The notes under the pieces are model-generated. The model did not search any database. It was given only the letters and a program-made list of their open reading frames with translations, and was not told the DNA's origin. Made by a program: the position numbers and the translations under genes. From NCBI GenBank assembly GCA_009792885.1, contig WMCF01000023.1, positions 10,376,013 through 10,440,012 of the forward strand: a stretch of DNA of 64,000 nt, written 5' to 3'. Below are positions 13,201 through 28,200 of this stretch, piece after piece (position 1 is the stretch's first letter; every line of letters starts with the position of its first letter). The stretch comes from Eremophila alpestris peregrina. Lineage: Eukaryota > Chordata > Aves > Passeriformes > Alaudidae.

Positions 13201-16200
13201 TGTGCTATACTTAAAAATACAGCAAAATGACTGCGTAACAGAAATAAAGCTCTTTTAATGCTAAAGTTCTCTGCTATGTGATAAAAAGGGTATAGTTAAA
13301 GCTTCAGTTTGGAGATGTGCTAAATAATCTTGCAGAAAGCCTTCAACACCTATGAGTAAATGCTCAAGACCTCAAAAGACTCTGACCCAAAAAACTCTTC
13401 TGAGAAGATCAAAAATGTTCTACAGGACATTAGTGCAACAAAACCACCAGAGGTATTCTTACAGCACTTAACCAACCAAGATTCCCAGAACATATGATAA
13501 TGTAGGTAATTGTTTCATCCAGTCTAATAGTCTTTCCTACTTTTTAATACCTTTGCCATACTGTTGTGCACATTATCTCACCCCTTGCCATCCATTTCCA
13601 TAACAGTTTCAAACATGAGACTGTCTAATTCTGATCATACTTCTCTTGTATCCTAATAGGTTCAAATGGTTTCCCTTCAACTTGGCCCAGAAATTTCAGC
13701 TTCTCTGAACACAGAAGGGACTGTGAGATTTCAAAGTACCCTTTACCATGAGGCTTAGACATGAGTACATGAAAGCTCCTCTTATACTACACACATGGTA
13801 GTAGTAGATGGGAGCAGCAGTTTTGCAGGACTCAGTCTGACAACCAGGCAACAAGTCTGAGAAATAAAGTAAATGGGAGAGAAGAAGCTGGCAAGTCTAA
13901 AGAAAAGGCAGGGGAATAGCTGGAGAATCACAGAACCAAGAAAATTCTAAGCAGTTAAAGCCACACAATTTAGCCTAAGTCAAGGAAAGGGAGCCCATAT
14001 GACACTGCTGAGTCCAATAACAAACTTCTCACTGAGCCCAGCAGGAACAGGATCATCTCTTTTACAAGACTTCCCATTCTGGAGATTAGTGCCATAAAGT
14101 CAGAAAGCTTTGTTCTTAGTTGATTTGGCAGATATTTCCAAAATCCAAGCTGAGCTATGTTAATCAGGTAAAAATAATTTCTGTGCCAACAGATGGACTA
14201 ATCTCTTACTCTCCACACTTCTCTGTGTGTGCCTGAAGAGTGGTAGGTGAGAAAACAAACGTATGACAGGTTGTAAAAAAATGAAGAGAAGGGTAATGGG
14301 GAGAATTTGCTTTAATAAATGAGACTTTTAAATACCTGATACCATTTTTCAAAGCACAGCATAATCTGGTTCAGATCTTTAGAGAAAGATTTTTCAAAGA
14401 CATATTAGGGTACAATTTTCAAAATCTCCAAATGGCAATGCGTTCATAACAGAAATCCAACTCTTTTTTTCATAACTTGTATAAGTGGTTTCAAAAATTG
14501 TATCCTGAGAGAATGCAGTTAAAATGTCACCAATTTTCAGAGTTCTGACTCTGTATCTTAAGCACAGATTTTAGAAACCTTTGGTTTTTTCTACTGTGAT
14601 CAATTTAGCAGGAATACCAATAATTGCATACAATTCCATACCTGAAATCTTCCCCCGTCTCACTGTCAGAAGTGCAGCTGCATCACAAATAGAAAGCAAA
14701 GACTGTTTACTTAAGTGAGCACAAGCAATCTGCCCCAGAAAGAAAAACTATTAAATTCCACTTAGTGCACAGGCTGCAAACATTACTTATCACAGGGCTA
14801 CAGTGCAGCATCTGTTCCTTCCACACAAACTGATTTGATTTCATCAGGCAAAAAGATTTGGTGACCCTTTTTTACCTTATAAAATTAATTCGACTCAACA
14901 AATAAAATCACCTCCACCCTGTCCTGGAGGTGCTAGCAGAACTGAGAAGTCCTGCTGTGACAAGAATGCAATTCCATCATAAAAAGTTAATTTTCTGGGA
15001 AAACAAAATGATAATTTATGATACTATTTTTTTCCATGACAGTAACTGCACCTTCACAGCATATAATGGGTTAGTGCAAACCCCAAATCCCACCTTCAGT
15101 TGGCACACACAGTGTTGTGTGTCAGCCCTATCCTTGGGGTGATGTGCTTGTGTCAATGTAGGCAGGTCCAAAGGACAGACAGGTTTTGGTTTTGCTATTT
15201 TTGAATGTGCACAAAGATGTTCAGAGTTGTTTTGACAGGATAACTGAGGATACATATTACTGATGCTAAATTAAATTTAATTCAAAAGAGTCTAAAAATC
15301 TTTGTGTCAAAGGATATAAAACAACACCAAGGAGGAACAAAGTCTTTTATACTTTATAGAGGACAGTCTCATTAACTTTGTGCCAACACAATTTGCTTAT
15401 AAATATCCATTATATCCACTATACCTGCAGATTAAAAGGTTGGTTTGACACACTTCCATAAAGTCTATGCATAATAAGCAATGACCATATCTAAATCAAA
15501 TTTACTATACACATTGGGAGCACCAGCCAGCCACCAATACCTTTACTCCAAAGTACTGTGTATTAACAGAGCTCTTCCACAGTAAACTCACACTCCACTA
15601 ATCTGAAGTGACCATGTGAACTCAGTGGCTCATCCTCCAAAAACCCTCGAGCCTGCTGCACATAATTAACTAGAAACACATTCTTTACAGGAACTGGTGA
15701 TAGGCTGAAATAGAAAATACCTTTTCCAGCCCTTCCATGCACAGCACAAAGACTCTGAACCAATTATATATCAATTCCCTGATCTCTGTTTCTGCTCTAT
15801 AGCAGGAAAACAATTGTTCTCTATTTGGAGTTTTAGCTCAAACTTCTCAACCCACTTTTCCCCACTTGTTCTATTCCTTCTTTCGCCCTTTTCCCGCAAA
15901 CTCTTGGCAATTAAGGATGCCTTGATCTCCTTGATCTCAGTGCTGAAATGCCTAAATAACACATGGTTGATAATGAAGTCTAGATTTAATTTGTCAAGGT
16001 CTTTTTGATGTCTAACGTTGCAATGATGAGCCTACTGAGATTTTCAAGCCCTCAGATTTTGATTTCCCAGTGAAATAAAATTAAGTACTTGGATGTTTCT
16101 GAAAACTCCAGTAAACATGTATTTTTAAAAACCAAATTACTTTGTAGGTATAAAAACAACTTGAATTTTTTTTAATTTGATGAAAACAGTCAACTCCACA

Positions 16201-19200
16201 TCAAGATGAAAACCTACTGTTAACAACCTTAAACCTCTATCTTCCATCACATTATAAGGACTCAAGATTCACATGCAAGAATGCATGTCCTGTTTAAAAC
16301 AAATGACATTGTTATGTTTGAGCAAACTGTTTCCCAATTAGGTCAGTTTTCTGGTATTATTTACTCTGACAAGACTTGAATTGGATCTATTAAAAGTGAG
16401 ATACTGCTCAGAAGAAATTAGCATGGCATAATTATAATAATTTACTAAATAACAGGTCAAATCATTACCATTTACCACCTGCACAGAATGTAAATAATGA
16501 TTCCTCTATTTTTCTTAAATCCCTACCCATATTATAAAATATTTATACTGAGATGCTCTCAGGCTGCTTTGCACAAGAGGCATTAATCTGAGCTGAATCT
16601 TCTGGACACACTCTGTAACACAAACAACAAAAACATCACAAATGAGCCATGGCTCATTTCTGATTATTTCCCTCCTAGCCCATGAATAAATTACATTACT
16701 TTTTAAGGGCTTGAAACAAATAATTTTTATAAGAAACAAGCAAACATGATATGCAGTTAATCCTGTTTTGTTAATAAAGCATGGGGGCAAAGAGTAGGGA
16801 AATGACTTGTTATCCATTAGACCAAAGGGAAGGGCCAGGAACAGCATCCAGATTTCCTGAGCACTGAGGGACATGTCAGCAGGATACATCCTTCATCTTC
16901 ATAGCTATGACCTTGGAGGAAGGGAAGGGGAAGGAAATTTGGGTAAACTAATTCAGGTCTGTTCCGTAACATGACTGACTGAAGCCAAGCATTCCCAAAG
17001 AAAGAGCTGTAACAAGGAACTTAAATGATTTTGGTGACACTTTTCATTGCCTGAGCTGAGGCTATGAGCCCTCGTGATTACTTGATAAGACTACTCTCCT
17101 TGAACCTGAGGTAAGGTTGCATGTTCCCAGTCAGGCATTAGTATTTGCTTATCAAATTAAGGGAGCTTTCATCTGATAGCTTCACAACACAGGTGGGCAG
17201 CCCACACTGGCTGCATCCATCACTCTGAATAGACCAGTGCACATGGCAGCAGCTCTGAAAGATGAGACAACACATAATCTGTCCCAGTGCAGCCAGCACT
17301 GACAGTGCTCAGATTGTTTCAGCCACAAGTCCCTTTCTACATATCTGACAGATAGCACAACAAATGTGATAACAACTGAATTTCACCTTGTGATACTTTG
17401 GCACATATAGAAGACATGAAAACCAGCTCTGACCTTCCCACTCTTGTGAAGAACATACTTCTAAACAAGTGCTATTTAAAAACACAGCACAGTTTCTGAT
17501 GAGAAACATCATGTCATCTGTTTTAGTTTAGCATCAGACATTCAAATTACACTTCTTAATCATGTTATATCATCTGTAAAAAATTACAGCCTTGCTGAAA
17601 TGAAATTAGTTCACCTAATAAGGCTGCAGGGATTCTGTATGGCTCCTCACCACAGTCTGATTTTCTGCTTAGGGAAATATATTCTCATGGGTAGATCACC
17701 ATGTTCTGGAACTTTGGCCACTGTTCTTGTTTCCCTCACTGGCTGAAAGGGTCATCATCTTATGTTTCATTTTCCCCACCTATGAAATACAAAACCTTCC
17801 TTTCTTGTACTATTGCTATTAAAGCACGTGCAATTCTGAGTAGTGTGAGTGGCTTACACATGAAAGCTGGATATAAATCACATCTCTTGACAAACACTCA
17901 AGGAATTTAGAGAACTGTTCCACAAAATCCTGCAGAATCCACTGGGTAACAATGACCCTCTGTCCATCAGAGTGTGTAGATTTGATTTATAGGTAGCCTG
18001 GTTTTCCTTCATTCCCAATCAGTTGGAAATAAAATTAATAGTTTGTCTTGGTTCTTCTGCAATTTGTTGAGCTTTACATATGATCATAGCCCAAAGGGCA
18101 AAGTGCAGTCTGAATGGGTAGGAAGTCTGGTACTGTGAAATAAACAGGCCAAAAATGTTCACACACATTGATCAAACTGTGTATTAGAGGTGGCAGGAAT
18201 TTACTGGAGACCTATAGAGGAGCTGCAATATATTTTACCATCTGTCACCTCACCTGAGGGTCAAGAGCACAAGTCCCAGCAGAAGCTGTTTGAGCTCAGT
18301 ACCATTTTTTCCCTCCCTTCTGGGCCAGTACAAAAGTTAGACACGAGTGGAATCTCTAAGTGGCTATCAGAGCCCAGGTGCTGTGTGCCCTTGGGAAAGG
18401 AGGAAGCACATGGCTGACTCACTGTCAGACCAGGCAGGAGACACTGGAGATGACTCTGAGGTCACTGCCACTTCAAAGACACTCTTCAAATTCTCAGGCA
18501 TTAGCCTGGTGCTGGGATGGGGCACACATCTGAGCCAGGCATTGCTCCTAGTGAGCCAGCACCTCTTCAGAGCTCCAGACAAAGACACAAGCTCAGGCCT
18601 GAAAGTGCAAACACCATTCTGGAGCTGCACAACACCTCAAGCTCATCAATTCTAATTTGAAATTAGGTACAATTTCACTCAGGTTATGCTGCTGGAGTGC
18701 AGAATGGTTGTCATTTTTTATTAATGGAATAGGCAGCTTGTTTCACCCTGTCTGGGGATTCTTTCTGATCTTGGGGTAAGCTTTTTATCTTGACTGTGTG
18801 TCTAGAAAATCCCCAACTCCTCAAGTTCCCAGGTGAGATTTTGAGCTATTTTTTTTGCATTACTGCTCTAGCCAAGCAGAATTTTTAAATTAAATTAGAA
18901 TTTAAATTAAATGCCCCTACCTGCTCCAGGATATGTTCCCAGAGATCTTCTGCATCTCACCAAGTATGGCCAGCAAGAGAGATGACTTACCACAGCCCAC
19001 CTGTCCTACAATCATTGTTAGCTGACCTGTGAGGATAAAAGGTATACATAAGATCATGATTTACGAAATAACTATGGAAAATATCTTATTCTGTTTATCT
19101 GATGTAATTTAGTACCTTGAGGGATTCGGATATCAATATTGGACAATGCTGGAGGACCTTCAGGTGTCCAAGTGAAAAATCCATTTGTGATCTATACCAA

Positions 19201-22200
19201 GATGGAGAGAAAAGATAAGGAGACACTCAGGTTTAGAGATCACTTTTTTCCCCTAACATCAGAGACACTTTTTTCATTACACTGAGCACAGGAACAGATT
19301 TAGCCTTTGCCCAATGCAGGAAATGAATCTTCAAGTGACTGACTTTGACGGGTAGAAACCTCTGAACTCAAACAAGCACAAGTAGACTATTCGAAAATTA
19401 CTGAGAATTCATGAGGGGAAAAAAAGTGCCATTTAGAGTTCCTCTTGTTCTGTTGTTTGTAAGGTGGGTACACATAATAAGTCAAATGATTACAACACAA
19501 TTAAGTAACATACATGCCCAGTTTGCTCTCTGCAGAGCCCTGAATGTCACTCCAGACACAGTGCAGTTTATACAGCAATTACACCACCCAAATTCCAAGC
19601 AGACCTCCAGAACCTTCCATGAAATTAGATGTTGCTGCCCATTACAGCATTTTCCTTTGTATTTCTGACATCATTCTCAGATAATCTAGGTTTTGCTAGA
19701 TACAGAAATTGTTTCATTGAAAAAAGACTAAAACCAGGAAACAAAGCCTGTTCAGACTTGAAATGGAGATTTCCATGGATACTATGAGAAACAAGGAATG
19801 TGAGACAATTTTAAAAGGCCTACATTTAAACAGGACCCTCTTCTCTCACTTTTTCAGAGCCACTAAAGCCTTCAAAACCTTTCAGTTATGCAAAGTACAA
19901 TTTTTCATCTAAGAAGAGTGGAAGGGGACACTTTTATCACACCCTAGAGAAAAACTGATACTCCTATCTTGAGCCAAAGCCAGCACGGTGTTCCTCCCTC
20001 TGGATTACCAAAGGCAGCCAGAGGATCCTCTCTCAACTAATGCCCCTTCCTGGGCACTGAGCTGCAGACAGATAACAAATTCCCTGACCCAGGGACCACC
20101 AGTGACAATGGTGTCAGCAGATGGAGCCAAAGATTATCCCTGGGCCTGGCTTTCTGTCCAAGCCTTACAGAGATTACTGCACTGGCCTCTCCTTTGTGAC
20201 AAACTCCTCTCTTGTCACTCCGGGCAGTCTTTTGACCCAGCACTGCCCCCAAAACCCTCTTTCAAATATTCCTCTTATTTTCCTGGAAGTTTGTTCAAGC
20301 AGGATCCTGCACCAATTCAGCATATCTAAAAAAAACCTGAAAGCATCACCAGTTGTCCTACTTAGACCCATGAAACTGAATTATTCATCCTCTTTTGCTG
20401 GAAATGCAAATGTAATAGCAGACTTCCTAAATAAACAGCTTCATCACTATAACAACCATCAGGATTTTTACTACTTCTGGCCATTTCCACAGCAAATCAA
20501 GAGCATCAGTCTTCAAAGTGGCATGGGTAATTGTAATTTTTTTCTTCAGACAAGTTAGATCTTTGAGAGTTAAATTTAATCTGGGGAAAGGCTACAAGGA
20601 ATTCCAAAATAGGAGGGGAAGATCCATGATGAGATTAATTTGGGAATGTCTAGAACAAATTCTTTTATATTTTCTTCATCCCATGATTCTATGGAGACCC
20701 TGGAACTAGAAGAAAAGAGTGGCATGCATAAAAGGTTGGGTCAGATGATCTTTAGAGGTTCCTTCCAGCCTAGGCTGTTTCTGAGTTAAAAAATTTGGAC
20801 CTGAGAACAGGGCTAATATCTTAAACACTTGAAATGGCTGGGTGAAATCTAGAGGAATAATTGCAACTAATCACAACCTAGAGATTAGTTGTTAATTCTT
20901 AAAAAGGAAGACAGATACAAGAAGGGTGGAGGTTAATCTCTGACAAGTGCACAGTTCACACCAAACGCTGCTTCTTGAACTTAAAAACTGCCATCAGAGT
21001 ACAAAAGTGACTATTAGTGAGCTAATATAAGTGTTATTAGAGTGACCTTCATATCACCTTTACACAAAAATCATCTGCTTCTGTGATGTTAATGGGTCTT
21101 CTCATGTGAGAGCTGTAATTGTTCCAGTCCTCCCTGGCAGGCCTCTTGCGGTTCACAACCTTGAGTGGCTGTGCAAAATCAGAAAGACAGAAATAAGCAC
21201 TAATTGGTGGCAGCATCAGCAAAACGTCCTAAACCCTGGCAATCATAGTGTGAATGATACAGTCCAGGGTATTAAAATAGAGGTTTTGCAATTGCAAGAA
21301 ATAATCAGTAGGAAACGGAAAAGTGAAAAATTTATTCTGGGTACAAACGACTGCAGCCACTTCACTGGGAAAGAGATAGCTTTACTCACCACTGCTTGGT
21401 ACTTGCTGTGATTATCTGCACTTCTTAGCTCTGAAGATTTATCATGCTCTTCTCCAATTTCTTCACTTGACAGGAATTCACTCAATTTCTGTACACTGAA
21501 AGGGGAAAAAACCCCACAAGAACACCTCAACCTTGGAAGCAAAAGTTTTGTTCACTGCAATGTTTATCATAGAGCATCCCTTCTGGTAGTTCAGCTGCTG
21601 TCTGCTGCACAGTTTGTTTGTTCTTGTTTTGTTACAGGTGTATGAAAATGCGCAATGGGAAGTTACTGCAAGGAAGCTTTCAAAACCTGTCCTGCTGTCT
21701 ACTAACAGTGATATGTTAACAGTTTTTGCAGAAGCTCAAGTTTTGTCTCTTCCAACACCAACAGAGAAGGGCTACAACAGTGGCTTGTTTGGAAGCCACT
21801 CACCCAAGTAGAATTAATGTCATTTATGCTGTTTAAGTGTGGCCCAGTCAGTCCTACTGAACAGTCTTATGAAAGCTGAACACCCTGAGCCAAATTCAAC
21901 CAGCTACGGTGAAATATGATGTGCATAAGGTAACTAGATAAAGGAATATACCTTAACAGAATAGTATTCAACAGATGAGATATAAAAGGAATCCTGACAA
22001 TCAGCAACAAAGAAGAAGGCATAAAATTTTCACTAGCTGCTTCCAGATTTAATTAGCTAAGAGATAATGTGCCTTTATTAAGACATTTAACAGATCAGGG
22101 CATCAATTTTATCTCTGCACCTGACTTTATAAAATGTATGTCTAATCTACTCACAGGGACAGCAAATGAAATTTGTGAAACAATTGGATTGAATCATGAA

Positions 22201-25200
22201 CTCAACATCAAAGGAGCTCAATTAGCTGGAAATAAGTTAACTATCAGTCTTCAAAATCATAAAGTGCCAGAAGGCCTAAAAATAAATTTATGGACAAGGG
22301 CTGAAAAAATTGATTTCAATGTTTAGCCTTAGGCTAACTAGGGAGAAAAAGGAAAAACAATGCCACTGAAGCATTGTGATACGTGGTGATCTGTTAGGAT
22401 ACCAGTCATATAAAATAAGAATAAACCTGCCAAGATTTATTTTGCATTTCACTACCAGGGGTTTCGTCTTTAGAAGGAGACTTAGTTTCTTCTAAGAAGC
22501 TTGTGAGATCCCCCACTGATGCCAAAATCTTGTTGGATCCAGGCATTACAGCACTGCCTGAGGCAGACTGCCTGCACTGCTAACACTTGTCCTGCAAGCA
22601 GAGATCAAAGCCACCTGGGCACTTCCTAGGAGAGAACTGGTTCTAGAGTTTTTCTGTCTGATTGCTAATGGCAGCTGAGGACTGACATCAGTGGATCTCT
22701 TAATATATTCAGTGGAGCAAATTTAGCTAAGAGCAGGTACTACAATCTAAACAACAAAGGGGGAGAGCAACTATTTGGGATGGGATAAGAGGAATAATGA
22801 CTAATTTGGGATCAATTTTTGATCAGAATTTCTTAATGGGAAGCCCATTTATCTCAAAGGAAGTAATTAGAATCTCCATTGCCAGAGATATTAAAATCTA
22901 TTCACACAAAGCTCTGGAAAATAAGGTTAGGAATCCTACCTTTTTGTTCAGTGAACCAAAAATTTAAAAGAACATTTCAAATGTCTTTAAATGGACCAAA
23001 TGATGGTTTAGATGCTGACTATATGGATTTGATATGCAGCTGCACCTGCATTCTCGGCATGAAAATTACTGATATTTGAGATGTTGCTCTGAAGATAGAA
23101 GGAGCAGACAGAGAAGTTCCCCATATATCTGCTCCAGAGTATAGAGGGGTAGGAAGAGAAGACAGCAAGCATTCTTAGACCATGCATATCCAAACAAGAG
23201 TATGTCTCTATTAAGCCATCCAACAATCTGATTTTATTCTCTGGTTGTGTATCCAGGTGTCTGTACCCTCTGCAAACCTCTGCCAATGCTCAGCATAATC
23301 CTGGAATTACTGCTCCTGAGGCAGTTACTGAAGAAACACAGTAGAGCTGTGAGAAAAGCTTGTGTTAGAGGCAACAGCTCTTATTTCAGGATGCCAGACT
23401 GTCCTAAACTCTTAAAGAATAGAAAAAGGACATTCTCTGCAGAGCTCTTGCTGACAGTGCAACTCCAGTATTCCAGTATCTCCACAGGGAAGCTTATTTT
23501 TAAGCCACAGAAAGGACATATTGATTAAAACACAGTTATTTGCACAGCTGACTGGAAAGATGGTCTGATAATAAACCCAGTAAGAGACACAATGCCACTC
23601 TTACTGCTTAACCTTTGCTGATTGAAAATGGTACACTGCACCCTTTGTCCTGAAGACTGACATTGAAGAAACACATCAATTGGCTCCTCAGTTTTGATTT
23701 TCAGCAGCAGAAACACTACACATATTAAAAAAAACCCCAAAGCACCACCATACAAAGAGGTACCACCTAAAGACTTTAAAGAGTTGTCCTTCTCAGAAAC
23801 AGACACCCAAGCCCATAACTTGGAAAATTTTCAGGGGTCCCACATGGAACAGAAGCTTTAAATCTGTCAATCACACAGTGATTCTGAGTGTGTCAATGAC
23901 AATCCATGGAGATGCTTTGCAATTGGGCATGTGTAATGATCAAAGATACTGACAAAGTTATTGATCAATATCATTGTCCTTTGTACCATTGGGCATCAAA
24001 GTTTGTAGCCAATACTAACAGAGCAGGGTGTCGCTCCAGGAGAAGCTGTCCTTGCACACTTGCAAAAACCAGTTATACTACCTCAGCCTAAAAAAGCTGA
24101 AATACACCTTCACCAAGTTAGGTCACCTTTACCTGACCAGCTACCTATTAGCAGGAAGGTGTAACAGTAGGACACAGCTGGAGCAAGCAAACAATATCTG
24201 TGCTCAACTGGTGCAAGCTCAGCTGTCTGCTTTTTAACATGTACTAAACTAGTTAAACAAGCACATCTTTGCATGGCTCGAAAACATCTGGCACATGCTT
24301 CCAAAATATTCCTCTGAAGGGTGAGGTACTCTAGAGAGAGCAGCATCACCAGCACTGTGGAACACTACCTGAGTGATACAAATAGCCCGGAAGGCAAGGA
24401 TGATGTCAGCTTTGACATATTTTGATTCCTGTCTGCATCACAAATGGCAGGGCAACAGCCTGCCAACAAAAGATATCTCCAGAATAACCCATGAAGAACT
24501 CCCAGCTAGCAACAATTAATACTTGGCTGATACTAATCACTCTCAAATTGTTCCTGTGGCATTTGCAAGCACAACTCATTTGCAAAGAAATCCTTAGACA
24601 AGCCAAAACAAATGCCTGTTGGTAACAGGCAGTGTCAGTGTGGGCTCCCAGGCACTTTGCTGGCTGTAATCTTTGCATGACAACTTGCCATGGCTCTAGG
24701 GACTGCCCCAGTGACTGCAGAACATTTCTTGCCAGCTGCTGATGCTCTCAGATTTCACACTCCTTAGGAGAGAGGACACAGCTGTGACTTTGCACTGTCA
24801 GGGAATTTTAAAACACTGAAGGCAATCTCAGCCTCGTCCTGCAGTCTCCCTTCCACATCCAAAGCAACATAAAGGCAATTAAGCAAGGGCTAGTGTCCAG
24901 TACCTGTCCTACAGAGTAAAAAAGCTTGTCAGACAGCTTCACTGGAGGTCATAAAGTTGTCCTAATAAAGAAGAAAGCCCAAACTCTGCTTCTTCTATCA
25001 GTCAGGTAGAGTTACACTGAATATGAAAAAGCATTAGGAGGTTTTTCACACTGATCTGTTGATACTCAAAATCTCCAGTGAAACAGCAATCCTACTGGCT
25101 GTTATTTTGTTAGCTTTTGAACACTCAAACTAACATGTTCATCAGAAAGTAAAAATTCATCAAGACTGGATTAGTCATTAACTTACTGTGACTCTTAGAA

Positions 25201-28200
25201 GTTATTTTTAAGTTTTGTTTGCTTGTTTCAGTCTAACTCTGCCCCAACAGGCAGCAGCTGAAAAACAAGAGATACACATGTCCTTCTGTGATTACATTTT
25301 ACCCTTCTACATGCTTGATGGAGGGGAAAAAAGTTCGGAAGCAGTTTACAAGAACAGATAATCACCATGCTATTTCTAAACTGGAAATTGTAAAATGAGC
25401 AGTGGACACATTCTCAGAAATTGGGTAGGTAGAAGGAAAGATACTAATTTTACAGTTCTCACCTTACTAATGCTTTGACAGTGGATCTAACCACACTTGA
25501 GAGCAGGAACAATGGAGACACAAGGATATGAAACAGGGAGAGGGAGGCAAATGCCACTGATGGGGAGAAGTCAGCCTTTCTTGTCAGATGAGCATGGACA
25601 ACAAAAGTCTACAAAGAGACAAATATCACCATCAGTGCTTTGCCATAAAGAAGGAAACAGACTTCACATTTCATAAGCATTTCATTTAATGAATCTTCAT
25701 TCATAATCTCTTAACAGTTTGGGGGAGTGCTGCACTCTCTGGGCTGCTTCTGCTCCCAGAAAGCCAGTGGGCATTTTCCATTCTCTCCCAGAGGAACTGC
25801 AAATGTGTAGCAGGTTTGCATCCTGTTCTCCTCCTTCCCCAATTCCACATCACTTATGCTTGAAAATGCAGTTGTAATTAACACCATTTAGAAAAGTCCA
25901 TACTTACTGTAAGTACAGCTGCAATTGGAATTGCTGCATTCATAAAGACTGTGAAGGAAAACACGTAGGAACATTTAGAAGCAATTTTCATTCAGACATG
26001 CCAAATGCTAAAATACTACTAACACTGCTTGACAATGGTGTTTTCTGTACTCTCACTCTGCATGTCTGTCCCCTCTATCACAACCTGAGGATATTATTTA
26101 ATCATCACCTTTTCATTTTGACCTTCAGTCAACTTTATTTCAAGTAAGTAAACTACACAAAGAATATAGACTCTAGAGCTAAACTAGAGCATCAGTACAG
26201 GTGTAACAGAAAAAGGCCAGACACTTCTTTTGTGTTTAAATTGCACCTGTCATTTTCTTCTCTCAGATATAGCAATGTTCAAACAGTAAAAGCTCTCCAC
26301 AATTACTTCATCTGAAGTGAAGTGTCATTGTTTGACTCCTCTGGTTGTCTAGCCATCCTTTTCTTGGCATAAAACCCTGAAGGATTCTATATAGTGTCAG
26401 ATATTTCTCTTACCTATGTTTAGATGACCTTTAATGAATCCTCTAACATATTCATAAATTCTGTACTCATGCTTATATAAAATAGCTGAACTACTGCATG
26501 TAGCTCCAATTCCTTGCCAGAGAGGAGAATTTGAAAATGTAAGTATGTTAGTGTGTGTAATTGCAAAATAAAAGTTTAGGCTTTGAAAGACTAACATGTA
26601 CTAAAGTCTAGAAATGCATAGTTTACACCTCACCCTCAGAAAAAAACCCCAACATATTTTCCTGAGAAAAATGTTCTTTCTGTGTTGGAACACAAAGCAG
26701 TCTCTCACGTGCCTTTAATAGTTTTACTTCCTGACCAATTTTCACACTTGGTATCAACCCCAGGTATTTACAGCACAGAAACTGTAAAGAAGGGAAACTC
26801 GCTGCCTGCAACTCTGTCCTTCTGAATGCCATTAAATCCTTGCCTTTGCAATGTGCCTTTGAGACTGCTGCAGTACATGGGTTTGCTTTTAGGGATGAAT
26901 CTGGTGAGAGAATGTAGCAAAGCTGATCAGCTTCTCAGAGATGGATCCTGCTCTACTCCTGTCCAGAGCACAACATCATACCTGTCAAATAGGAAGCTGG
27001 ATGGAATAAATAACCTGTAGGGTTGGCAAAGCTTAAGCATGTTAAGACATCTAAATTACCTGGTAGCTCCCAAGAAGCTGATCTGAATTTTGCTATTATG
27101 TCAGATCACCAATACATACAAGGACTTCAAACTTCTTTCAACCAAACAAATATAAACCATTGCAATTTGGGGATTGCTTTCCTTTTTTATTTTTTTTCCC
27201 AACTATGAGTGTCCAGAATAATAAAATGCTTTCTAAAATAACTATTCTGCAGCAAAGACCTTATGTTTAATTAGTTTAGTCAAAAGGACTTTGTTACTGG
27301 AAAAGGTGGACTAAACACCGGGAAAAATGTTCAGTTGGTCTGGCTATTTTAGTAACAGTAACTACTGTTATTTTCCTCTGAGAAAGCCTGGAGTTATTTT
27401 GCTTCTGACAGATTAGGCAAAAAGTCATAGAAGTAGGAAAACCACTCCCTCCTTTCTCTTTCTTTCCTGAGTTTAAATGTATACTAAATCCTGTAAAGAT
27501 GTCATCCAACTTTGATTCTGGTAGGGGCATTTCATTAAAATACAGGAAGAGTTAATTTCTAGAATAGCTCTTTTAGTACACATGAACAATTCCATATACA
27601 TATAGCCTGGATCCTGGCACAGGGGTGAGGCACACAAGATCCAATTTCCATATGGTCTTGAAATGGAATTTTCTTGTAGTCTAGCCAACACTGCCCTGAA
27701 ACTTGTAGGTGTATTTTCTGTAATCCAGTGCAAACCTATTCCTTATGAATAAAATAGCTCCAACCACATTAATTATTTCTGTTAATAGTTATGTGCACTT
27801 AGGAAACAATTCCAGAGTCTATTCAACACTCTTTAAGAACCATATATAAAAATCTATTTTCTGCTTTCTTAGTGTTCTAGCATCTAGTATTAGTGTCTGC
27901 CTTCCTCTAGATCACAAATACATAAAATCGTGGTCCTCTACTGCCTTTAAAATTTTTTCTAAAGCAATTAAATCACGTGTTCACTACAATATTAGCTAAT
28001 GTGTTTTATGCTGATTATGCCTCTCATTCTAATTATACTTAAAAAAAGAGAAAAGAGCAAATTCTCCTGTATTTACATTCCCTTTTTAGTTTGCAAAAGC
28101 ACAAGTTTGCAAAAATAACTGTAATTTCTGCTAAAGTCTGAAGGTTTAAGGAACTTCTAGGCTGAAACAATAAGAACCTTTATAAGCCAAAATGATAAGC

